DNA of 12,954 nucleotides from an uncultured Gemella sp. (GTDB taxonomy: Bacteria > Bacillota > Bacilli > Staphylococcales > Gemellaceae), in contig CAKMQO010000184.1 of assembly GCA_927911695.1 (NCBI GenBank), positions 1 through 12,954 of the forward strand. The letters are read 5' to 3'. The notes beneath the pieces were generated by a model. It was given only the letters and a program-made list of their open reading frames with translations. It did no database searches and was not told where the DNA came from. Within the stretch, counting starts at the first letter, position 1. Every line of letters starts with the position of its first letter. Positions 6,460 to 12,954 of this stretch are shown one piece after another. A program made the position numbers and the translations under genes.

Positions 6460-6806
6460 AGAACTAATATCAAAATTACCAAGGCAACAACTCTTAGGTC
6501 AGCATAGAGAGTGTTGTGCATTAAGAGGAAATGGTTGGGGTAAGAAACATGCAACGGTAGATTATGTATTTGAACATAAGCCATTTTTCCTTTTCAAGTA
6601 TTATGAATTAATCATGCAGGAAATGAAAAATAGAGGCTATAATATTAGTAAAGAATGGCTAGATAAAAAATTATAGAGGAAAAATTTGTACTTCTCATAA
6701 TAATCTAAAAGAATATAAAATCAATAAGCCAATTTATAAAGAACACGATAAGTCATACTATGATGAGTGTATTGAGAATTTAGCTCAAAAGGATATTTTT
6801 ATCTAG
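6443..6806 (+). pseudogene. TIGR02328/Pyr_excise-like DNA glycosylase homologue, frameshifted
   Basis: Small protein of about 120 residues after repair, of the TIGR02328 family related to pyrimidine-dimer DNA glycosylases (Pyr_excise, PF03013). It begins MRLWHEELISKLPRQQLLGQ and continues HRECCALRGNGWGKKHATVD, matching the family's hallmark N-terminal helix with the Arg-Gln-Leu-Leu-Gly-Gln-His-Arg and Gly-Lys-Gly/Asn-Trp motifs. The middle YYELIMQEMKNRGYNISKEW is also typical. The frame ends at 6676 after an A6 run (6665-6670); with 5 A it reads WLDKNYRGKICTSHNNLK and continues to TAG at 6804-6806. Most of the conserved part precedes the break. It overlaps the DUF1722 gene by 17 bases and shares its transcript. 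Confidence 0.78.
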
Positions 6807-6855
6807 CTATATATTCATATTAAAATATTGATAGAAAATAAGTAAGGAGACAACT

Positions 6856-7906
6856 ATGAAAATTTCAATTTTAAATTTAGCTCCATTAAGACAAGGAGAA
6901 AATTTTAAAGATGCAATAGATGCAATGATTAGATTAGCTAAAAAGGCTGATGAATTGGGATATGAAAGATATTGGATTGCAGAACATCATAATATGAAAA
7001 GTGTAGCTAGTAGCGCAACGCAGTTATTAATCCAACGTACACTAGATAACACTAGTAATATTAGAGTAGGTTCGGGTGGTGTGATGTTACCTAATCATAG
7101 TCCATATATAGTTGCAGAACAATATGGAACTTTGGAAACTTTATATCCAGATAGAGTTGATTTAGGTTTAGGTCGAGCACCTGGTACAGATTATAATACT
7201 GCGCGTGCTATTAGAAGAAATACTAATAGAGAGATGGATTTTAAAAAAGAAGTTGTAGAACTGTCAGAGTATTTTAAAGATAAGAGACCTGTTCATGCAT
7301 ATCCAGCAGCCGGGCTTGATGTTCCACTATATATTCTGGGATCTAGTACTGATAGTGCATATGTAGCTGCTGAACTAGGACTACCTTATGTATTTGCATC
7401 ACATTTTGCTCCAGCTATGATGGAAAATGCAGTAGCAATTTATAGACATAACTTCAAACCTTCAGAAGTTTTGAGTGAACCGTATGTAATTTTAGGTGCT
7501 AATGCAGTTGTTGCAGATTCTGATGAAGAAGCAAAAAGATTATCAACAACTCAGATTCAATCATTTTTAAATATTATTACAAGTAATCCTCAAGGAATGG
7601 TTCCTCCAGTACAATCAGAAGAAGCGGTTTGGAAAAATTATATCGCGACAACTAAAGTTCCACATTTCGGACCAATAGCTTTTGAACACGATGAAATAGT
7701 AGATCATGAGAAATCTGTAGTTAAACAAATGACTAAAATTTCGTTTATTGGTAGTAAAGAAACAGTAAAAAAAACAAATTGCTGATTTAAAACGTAGAGT
7801 AGAATTTGATGAGCTTATGATTAATTCATATATTTATGATGAAGAAGCTCAACATCATTCATATGAATTATTAAAAGAAGCTGTAGATGAATTAGAAAAC
7901 GAATAG
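6856..7906 (+). pseudogene. Luciferase-family flavin-dependent oxidoreductase, C-terminus frameshifted
   Basis: TIM-barrel flavin (FMN) monooxygenase-like protein of the bacterial luciferase superfamily, close to the 'group 1' type (TIGR03558, E. coli YhbW); substrate unknown. It opens MKISILNLAPLRQGENFKDA, has the family motif YWIAEHHNM near residue 40, GSGGVMLPNHSPYIVAEQYG, DRVDLGLGRAPGTD and LYILGSSTDSAYVAAELGLP, all typical of this group. The frame ends at 7785 after an A8 run (7767-7774); with 7 A it continues KKQIADLKRRVEFDELMINS to TAG at 7904-7906, giving about 349 residues, the normal length. The missing tail contains the last barrel helix. Start ATG 6856 follows AAGGAG. It lies 49 bases after the glycosylase-like gene and 10 before the acetyltransferase. 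Confidence 0.85.
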
Positions 7907-7916
7907 GGAGTGGACA

Positions 7917-8468
7917 ATGTTTATTTATAAAACAAAGAAGTTTATTTTAAACAATGGTAGTGAATGTAAACTAGTATTACCTGATAAAAAATATGCCAAA
8001 GATATTTATAAAGTAATAGTAGAAGAAAGATTAAGACTAGCAAAGTACTTACCTTGGGTAATGGATATGAAATCAGTTCAGGATGAGGAACAATTCCTTG
8101 AGTATAGTATAGAAAAAATTCATAAAGAAGAAATGATGATGTTTATTATCCTAGTAGATGAAAATGTGGCAGGAATGATTGACCTTCATAACATAAATAG
8201 AAGTTCAAAAAGGGCTGAAGTCGGCTATTGGCTAAGTGAAAAATTCGAAGGTTATGGCATAATGACACAAGCTGTTGATATGATAGAAAAGTATTCTTTT
8301 AACGACTTAAAACTACATAAATTACAAATTAGGGTACATTCTGAAAATTATAAGAGTGCAGGTGTTCCTCAACGTTTAGGTTATTTTAAAGAAGCTACAC
8401 TAGTAGAACACGAAGTATTGAATGGTGAATATATAGACTTAGATATATTCGCAAAACTAAATAAATAA
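7917..8468 (+). CDS. GNAT-family N-acetyltransferase (RimJ/RimL-like)
   Basis: An intact 183-residue acetyltransferase that would move an acetyl group from acetyl-CoA to an amino group. It follows the RimJ/RimL layout: an early RLAKYLPWVMDMKSVQDEEQ acceptor segment, strands FIILVDENVAGMIDLH, then RAEVGYWLSEKFEGYGIMTQ, the acetyl-CoA-binding motif A, and the C-terminal LQIRVHSENYKSAGVPQRLG, where RLGYFKEATL is the usual ending motif. Such proteins act on ribosomal protein N-termini or on small molecules; the acceptor cannot be told. GGGAG precedes ATG 7917, which is 10 bases after the repaired stop of the oxidoreductase gene, so the two are probably co-transcribed and end at the terminator at 8474. 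Confidence 0.88.
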   Translation: MFIYKTKKFILNNGSECKLVLPDKKYAKDIYKVIVEERLRLAKYLPWVMDMKSVQDEEQFLEYSIEKIHKEEMMMFIILVDENVAGMIDLHNINRSSKRAEVGYWLSEKFEGYGIMTQAVDMIEKYSFNDLKLHKLQIRVHSENYKSAGVPQRLGYFKEATLVEHEVLNGEYIDLDIFAKLNK

Positions 8469-8473
8469 GTATT

Positions 8474-8513
8474 AAAAGTAAAGAATTGAATTTTAACAAT
8501 TCTTTACTTTTTT
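8474..8513 (+). terminator. Strong terminator after the acetyltransferase gene
   Basis: AAAAGTAAAGAATTG pairs perfectly with CAATTCTTTACTTTT across an 8-base loop, then more T. It marks the end of the probable 6055-8468 operon and could act in both directions. Confidence 0.92.
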
Positions 8514-8537
8514 ATATATAATTGATAATAGTTATTA

Positions 8538-8566
8538 TTTACAATTAAAGATAAGAGTGATAAAAT
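8538..8566 (+). promoter_or_regulatory. Sigma-A promoter of the ABC half-transporter pair
   Basis: TTTACA at 8538-8543, exactly 17 bases, and TAAAAT at 8561-8566, each one mismatch from consensus. The leader to ATG 8640 is about 65 bases, AT-rich, and shows no strong hairpin or known riboswitch pattern. Confidence 0.65.
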
Positions 8567-8639
8567 TAATGTAAGAGTTTTAAATTATTGTTAAAGTATT
8601 AATTTAAATGGAAGTTTATAAAAAAATAAGGAGGAAATT

Positions 8640-10388
8640 ATGTTAACAGTATATAAAAAAATTTTATCTTATGTTCCTAAAGAACGATATTTGGCCTATA
8701 TAGGGATTTTATTATCTATGTTGTCAGTAGTATTCAAAGTATGGGGATACTATTATTTAAGTAAGTTTTTAATTGAAATAATTGTTTATAATAATATAGA
8801 AAATGCTAAGTATTATGGATTTTGTGTAGTTGGTTTACTAATTATTGGTATTACATTATATGGAATTGCTGGATTAGTAACACATGTATTAGGATTTAGA
8901 TTGGAAACAAATCTTAGAAAATATGGAATCGAGGGATTATCAAAAGCGAGCTTTAGTTTTTTTGACACTCATCCTTCAGGAAAAACAAGAAAAATAATAG
9001 ATGATAATGCGACTGATACACATATGATTGTAGCTCATCTAATACCTGATAATGCTGGAGCTATATTAATGCCAATTCTATTATTAGTACTTGGATTTTT
9101 TGTCAGTTTGAAAGTAGGTATTATATTAATAATACTTAGCATTGTTGGGGGAATATCACTTTCAATGATGACTGGTGAAAAAGAATTTATGAAGATTTAT
9201 CAGGAGTCTTTAGAAACTTTAAGTAGTGAAACAGTAGAGTATGTTAGAGGAATTCAAGTTATTAAAATTTTTGGTATTAGTGTTGAATCATTTAAAGCCT
9301 TAAATACAGCTATAAAAAATTATTCTAAATATTCTTTAGAATATGCTATGTCGTGTAAACGAGGTTTTGTTGGATTTCAATGGTTCTTTTTTAGCTTTAT
9401 AGCTATGGTAATTCCAATTCTTTTACTATTTTTTAATATTGAAGATCCAAAAATGTTGGCTGTTGAATTGATTATGGTACTATTTTTAAGCGGGGCACTG
9501 TTTGTTTCATTAATGGCAATAATGTACGTATCGATGTATGCATTTATGGGACAGTCTGTTGTTGAAAAACTAGAGAGTATTTTTGAAGAAATGAATAGTA
9601 ATAAATTAACATTTGGTTCTAATAATGAGTTTGAAAATTATAATATTACATTTGAAAATGTTAGCTTTGGTTATACTGATAAAAAAATTATAACTGATTT
9701 GAGTTTCAGTCTAGAAGAAAACAAGAGCTATGCTTTAGTGGGGTCTTCTGGTAGTGGTAAATCTACTATTGCAAAACTAATCTCTGGTTTTTATAAGGTA
9801 GATAGTGGAGTTATTAAAATTGGAAATAGAAGTATAAGTTCATACAGTGAAGAGGCTCTGATTAATAATATTGCGTTTGTTTTTCAAAATGTAAAACTAT
9901 TTAAAACCTCAATCTATGATAATGTTAAAATCGGTAAAACTGATGCATCGTATGAAGAGGTTATGACTGCTATGAATTTAGCAGGATGTAATAGTATTCT
10001 TGATAAATTTAGTGAAAGGGAACAAACTCAAATAGGAACTAAAGGAGTATATCTATCTGGTGGAGAAAAACAACGAATTGCAATTGCTCGTGCGATATTA
10101 AAAGATGCAAAAATTATTATTATGGATGAAGCTAGTGCAGCAGTTGATCCAGAAAATGAATATGAATTGCAACGTGCATTTTCAAATTTAATAAAAGATA
10201 AAACAGTTATTATGATTGCTCATAGATTACCTAGTATTAGAAATGTAGATGAGATATTAGTAATGGACGATGGGGAAATTATAGAACGTGGAACTGATAG
10301 GGAGTTGATGGCTTTGGATGGTGAGTATAAAAAACTCCAAAGTTTATACAATAAAGCAAATGAGTGGAGGGTTAATTATGAAAAATAA
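8640..10388 (+). CDS. ABC half-transporter, permease fused to ATPase (YbtP/IrtA-like), subunit 1
   Basis: A 582-residue exporter-fold half-transporter: about six N-terminal membrane helices (residues 1-320) and a C-terminal ATPase. The coupling region has FFDTHPSGKTRKIIDDNATD followed by HMIVAHLIPDNAG, a DD...H...AH..PD pattern I associate with YbtP/IrtA-type siderophore transporters. In the ATPase, Walker A is VGSSGSGKST (about 365-374), the signature LSGGEKQR (about 472), Walker B IIIMDEAS with catalytic Glu (about 496) and the H-loop AHRL (about 528); all are intact. It has a perfect AAGGAGG ribosome binding site and its own promoter. Its stop overlaps the second half-transporter by 11 bases, indicating a heterodimer. 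Import of a metal chelate is an inference; export is possible. Confidence 0.88.
   Translation: MLTVYKKILSYVPKERYLAYIGILLSMLSVVFKVWGYYYLSKFLIEIIVYNNIENAKYYGFCVVGLLIIGITLYGIAGLVTHVLGFRLETNLRKYGIEGLSKASFSFFDTHPSGKTRKIIDDNATDTHMIVAHLIPDNAGAILMPILLLVLGFFVSLKVGIILIILSIVGGISLSMMTGEKEFMKIYQESLETLSSETVEYVRGIQVIKIFGISVESFKALNTAIKNYSKYSLEYAMSCKRGFVGFQWFFFSFIAMVIPILLLFFNIEDPKMLAVELIMVLFLSGALFVSLMAIMYVSMYAFMGQSVVEKLESIFEEMNSNKLTFGSNNEFENYNITFENVSFGYTDKKIITDLSFSLEENKSYALVGSSGSGKSTIAKLISGFYKVDSGVIKIGNRSISSYSEEALINNIAFVFQNVKLFKTSIYDNVKIGKTDASYEEVMTAMNLAGCNSILDKFSEREQTQIGTKGVYLSGGEKQRIAIARAILKDAKIIIMDEASAAVDPENEYELQRAFSNLIKDKTVIMIAHRLPSIRNVDEILVMDDGEIIERGTDRELMALDGEYKKLQSLYNKANEWRVNYEK
10366..10370 (+). promoter_or_regulatory. 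Ribosome binding site that decides the start at 10378
   Basis: GGAGG lies seven bases before ATG 10378. The earlier in-frame ATG at 10318 lies within the preceding gene and has no such site, so 10378 is preferred. Confidence 0.8.
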
Positions 10389-12096
10389 AATTAAAAGTTG
10401 GTTTGCCTTAACAAACCAAGGAGCGAGTGATTTAATAAGAGCCAGTATTTTATCATTTCTAGTATATTTTTCAAATATGTTTCCTGCTATGTTACTTATG
10501 ATATTAGTAGATGAACTTTTATTAGGTAATGTTAAAAGTAAATATCTATATATAGTAATATCAATAGTCGTACTGATTGTTATATATGTACTTTTAGCTA
10601 AAGAATATGATGCATTGTATAGTGCAACCTATAAAGAAAGTGCTAATTTAAGAATAGATATAGCTACAACATTAAGTAAACTTCCTCTTGCATATTTTTC
10701 AAAACACAACTTATCAGATATAAGTCAAACCGTTATGAAAGATGTTGAAGCAATAGAACATGCAATGAGTCATGCAATGGCAAAGATTATAGGATTCATA
10801 CTTTTCTTCCCTATTATGTCTATACTTATGTTAGTTGGGAATATATATTTAGGTTTATCAATAATGATACCTGTAGTCCTAAGTTATTCTCTAATACTAG
10901 TTTCTAAAAGAATTCAATTAAAAAAACAATATGAAAATTTTGAGCAACTTCGTCATAATTCTGAAAGCTTCCAAGAAGCGATTGAACTTCAACAGGATAT
11001 TAAAAGTTTTGGTTTAGGTAATAAGATAAGAGAAAAATTAAATAAAGATATGGATAAAAGTGAAAAATTAAAACTTAAAGTGGAAATGGTACTATTTATA
11101 CCTTTATTTTTATCATGGGTTGTTGCTCAAGGAACTTTAGTAGTCGTAATAATAGTAGGAACAACACTTTATGCAAGTGGAAGTATTAATCTGCTATACT
11201 TAATCGGTTATATATTTGTTGCGATGAAAATGAAAGATATAGTTGATGGATTAGCTGCAAATACTTCAGAATTATTTTACCTAGATGCTCGTATTAAACG
11301 AATCAAAGAATTGAGGGAAACTCAAATTCAAAAAGGTAAAGAAATTAAATTGGATAATTTTGGTATTGAATTAAAAAATGTAAAATTTGGTTATGGTAAA
11401 GATAGTCCAGTATTGAAAGATGTCAGTTTTACAGCTAATCAAAATGAAGTTACAGCACTAGTGGGTGTATCAGGATGTGGTAAAACTAGTATTTTAAAAT
11501 TAATATCTAGATTATATGATTATGATGATGGACAGATAATTATAGATGGACATAATATAAAAGAAATTTCTACAGACACACTATATAAATATGTTTCAAT
11601 TGTCTTCCAAGATGTAGTATTATTCAATACGTCTATTATTGAAAATATAAGAATAGGACGTAGTAGTGCTACTGATGAAGAAGTTATGGCAGCTGCTAAG
11701 ATGGCTTGTTGTGACTTTATAGATGATTTAGAGAATGGGTACAATACAATAGTTGGTGAAAATGGAGCAACATTATCTGGTGGAGAAAGACAAAGATTAT
11801 CAATAGCCAGAGCATTTTTGAAAGATTCTCCTATAGTTATTTTAGATGAAATTTCAGCAGCTCTAGATGTAGAAAATGAGAAAAAAATTCAAGATAGTTT
11901 AAATTATCTTATAAAAAATAAAACAGTAATTGTTATTTCTCATAGACTTAAATCAATTGAAAATGTGGATAAAATTATTGTCTTAGATAATGGAATAGTT
12001 GAGTGCCAAGGAACACATAGTTACTTGTTAGAACATTCTAAGGTGTATGGAAAACTAATTGAGAGATCAAAAGCAGTAGAGAGCTTTAAGTATTAA
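10378..12096 (+). CDS. ABC half-transporter, permease fused to ATPase (YbtQ/IrtB-like), subunit 2
   Basis: A 572-residue exporter-fold half-transporter, partner of the preceding gene. Six membrane helices occupy about residues 18-310, with a coupling segment LPLAYFSKHNLSDISQTVMK followed by DVEAIEHAMSHAMAKIIGF. The ATPase has Walker A GVSGCGKTS (about 363-371; Cys in the middle and Thr-Ser instead of Ser-Thr), signature LSGGERQR (about 466), Walker B IVILDEIS with catalytic Glu at about 491 and H-loop SHRL (about 522). Both composite ATP sites therefore look competent, unlike heterodimers with a degenerate site. The start overlaps the end of subunit 1 by 11 bases. No separate substrate-binding protein or siderophore gene is in the window, so the substrate is open. 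Confidence 0.88.
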   Translation: MKNKIKSWFALTNQGASDLIRASILSFLVYFSNMFPAMLLMILVDELLLGNVKSKYLYIVISIVVLIVIYVLLAKEYDALYSATYKESANLRIDIATTLSKLPLAYFSKHNLSDISQTVMKDVEAIEHAMSHAMAKIIGFILFFPIMSILMLVGNIYLGLSIMIPVVLSYSLILVSKRIQLKKQYENFEQLRHNSESFQEAIELQQDIKSFGLGNKIREKLNKDMDKSEKLKLKVEMVLFIPLFLSWVVAQGTLVVVIIVGTTLYASGSINLLYLIGYIFVAMKMKDIVDGLAANTSELFYLDARIKRIKELRETQIQKGKEIKLDNFGIELKNVKFGYGKDSPVLKDVSFTANQNEVTALVGVSGCGKTSILKLISRLYDYDDGQIIIDGHNIKEISTDTLYKYVSIVFQDVVLFNTSIIENIRIGRSSATDEEVMAAAKMACCDFIDDLENGYNTIVGENGATLSGGERQRLSIARAFLKDSPIVILDEISAALDVENEKKIQDSLNYLIKNKTVIVISHRLKSIENVDKIIVLDNGIVECQGTHSYLLEHSKVYGKLIERSKAVESFKY

Positions 12097-12130
12097 ATAA
12101 GATAAAATATAATTTACTGAAAAATATTGA

Positions 12131-12419
12131 TATGGTATTTCTTTTAACATAAGAGGTGAACCAAAAGAAGTTACTTATGCTACTGGTAAAGTCATAAACA
12201 TTGTAGATACGAAGGAAACAAAAAAAAGAATGGTTGGGAATGAAGAAATTAAAGATGATAAAATATCTTAAGAAATCTGTAAAGATTACTAATTCAAAGG
12301 GAAAATCTAAGAAGCAACATCCAAATACGGGAATGAAAGATTCTATATTAGGATTATTAGGTTTTGCTCTGCTAGCAAGCTTAGGGTTGGGTTGTACGAG
12401 AAAATATCTAAGAAAATAA
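12131..12419 (+). pseudogene. Degenerate C-terminal remnant of an LPXTG-type surface protein
   Basis: Two overlapping frames make up the tail of a cell-wall protein. The first (12131-12271) reads YGISFNIRGEPKEVTYATGK and VINIVDTKETKK, resembling part of a repeat domain of a Gram-positive surface protein, and starts after a stop codon. The second (about 12207-12419) carries a sortase-type ending: a Lys-rich segment, QHPNTG in place of LPXTG, the helix ILGLLGFALLASLGLG and the tail TRKYLRK. The frames probably join at the A8 run 12220-12227. There is no upstream signal peptide or full coding region between 12096 and 12131, so this is a fragment left by deletion or recombination. The Leu-to-His change in the motif should impair sorting. 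Confidence 0.65.
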
Positions 12420-12452
12420 AAAGAGGTTTTATCAAGTAAGAAAAATTTTATT

Positions 12453-12494
12453 AGAAATCTAGGTGTACTTTGTTGCTTAGATTTCTACTTTTTT
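12453..12494 (+). terminator. Terminator after the surface-protein remnant
   Basis: AGAAATCTAGG pairs with CTTAGATTTCT (one imperfect pair) across a loop of about 12 bases, followed by AC and T6 (12489-12494). It may be the original terminator of the lost surface protein, now also ending the ABC transcript. Nothing else is visible between 12420 and the next promoter. Confidence 0.65.
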
Positions 12495-12549
12495 CAATGA
12501 AAAAATGATATTAAAACATTTTAAAATTTAGAAGAAAAGTACAAATTAT

Positions 12550-12578
12550 TTGTGTAAATGTCTTTTTTATACTAAGAT
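12550..12578 (+). promoter_or_regulatory. Candidate promoter of the DUF302 gene
   Basis: TTGTGT at 12550-12555, a 17-base spacer and TAAGAT at 12573-12578, about 40 bases before ATG 12619. Confidence 0.5.
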
Positions 12579-12618
12579 ATGGTTAAAAAAGTATATTAGT
12601 ATTTATATGAGGTAAATT

Positions 12619-12951
12619 ATGGAAAAATATCTAATTAATGAAGAATTTGTTAATGTAAAATCAAGAGTAGATGAATATTTAGAAAAAAATAACATTCACC
12701 AATTTTTAAATATAAACCAAGGTGAATATGCAAAAAATGTTAATTTAGAATTAGAGGATATTCAATATGTAGTATTTGGTAATCCAAAAGTAGGAACATT
12801 ACTAATGCAAGATGACTTATATCTAAGTTTTAACCTACCACTTAAATTATTACTTATTAAGAGAGAAGATAAGACAGAAGTAGTATATGAAAAACCTACT
12901 TCTTGGTTAAAAGAAGATCATTCTGATAGAATAAAAAGAAATATTACCTAA
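12619..12951 (+). CDS. DUF302-domain protein
   Basis: A 110-residue protein with a DUF302 fold (PF03625), a small alpha-beta domain of unknown biochemical function found in many bacteria. The core VVFGNPKVGTLLMQDDLYLS followed by FNLPLKLLLIKREDKTEVVY is the family's signature (GNP..GT.LM....... .LPL). The N-terminal third, with NINQGEYAKNVNLELEDIQY, supplies the first helix. It has no signal peptide or membrane helix. A GAGG ribosome binding site lies before ATG 12619 and a separate promoter is visible. The stop TAA at 12949-12951 is three bases from the window edge, so what follows is unknown. Length is in the normal range (about 105-130). Confidence 0.82.
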   Translation: MEKYLINEEFVNVKSRVDEYLEKNNIHQFLNINQGEYAKNVNLELEDIQYVVFGNPKVGTLLMQDDLYLSFNLPLKLLLIKREDKTEVVYEKPTSWLKEDHSDRIKRNIT

Positions 12952-12954
12952 GAT

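Noticed and set aside
6333..6584. - strand reading frame opposite the DUF1722/glycosylase junction
   Set aside because: Both + strand genes in this segment match known families; the antisense frame has no supporting start signal.
8567..8639. Riboswitch or attenuator in the leader of the ABC pair
   Set aside because: The leader is short, AT-rich and without a stable hairpin or a run of T after one.
11520..11744. - strand reading frame inside the second ABC gene
   Set aside because: It lies fully opposite the conserved ATPase domain and has no ribosome binding site or family resemblance.
1..12954. CRISPR array, tRNA, rRNA or phage-defence island
   Set aside because: No regularly spaced repeats, no cloverleaf or rRNA-like sequence, and no recognisable restriction, toxin-antitoxin or other defence genes were seen.

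Overview
The window is very AT-rich (about 30% G+C by eye) and reads as a low-GC Gram-positive chromosome of the class Bacilli. It has AGGAGG-type ribosome binding sites, sigma-A-like promoters with 17-base spacers, U-tract hairpin terminators, a lipobox lipoprotein and the remains of an LPXTG-type surface protein. Gene content and codon use would suit Gemella or a close relative, but that is an inference. All recognisable genes are on the + strand; only the partial insertion sequence at the left edge is on the - strand.

Layout. 1-194: left end of an IS3-family (IS150-like) element, transposase pointing out of the window, which has cut off the 5' part of a small two-TM membrane protein gene (195-667). 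742-1475: alpha/beta hydrolase in two frames. 1683-3447: FtsX-type permease plus ABC ATPase resembling the HrtB/HrtA haem-efflux pair; the permease has two frameshifts and a stop, the ATPase one frameshift. 3562-3949: unrecognised small protein, frameshifted. 4133-4873: TraX-family membrane protein. 4985-5920: uncharacterised lipoprotein with a palindrome over its promoter. 6055-7906 plus 7917-8468: likely operon of a DUF1722 protein, a TIGR02328/pyrimidine-dimer-glycosylase-like protein (frameshifted), a luciferase-family flavin oxidoreductase (frameshifted) and a GNAT acetyltransferase. 8640-12096: two overlapping, intact ABC half-transporters forming a heterodimer of the YbtPQ/IrtAB-like type. 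12131-12419: degenerate tail of an LPXTG-like surface protein. 12619-12951: DUF302 protein.

The most striking property is the number of broken genes and where they break. Six genes between 742 and 7906, and probably the surface-protein remnant, change frame at or beside a run of A or T. In the six intact-looking families, correcting one base at each run (two in the permease) restores a protein of normal length; the permease also carries a TGA stop. Five of the six +1 events are in runs of 6-9 bases and one is in a run of 5. This pattern suggests either homopolymer errors in the underlying assembly or homopolymer-driven decay or phase variation. I did not find a convincing new defence, CRISPR or other unnamed multi-gene system. 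The best candidates for a second look are the frameshift pattern, the IS-end hairpin that masks the transposase ribosome binding site, the DUF1722/glycosylase pair, the operator-like palindrome and the ABC pair.
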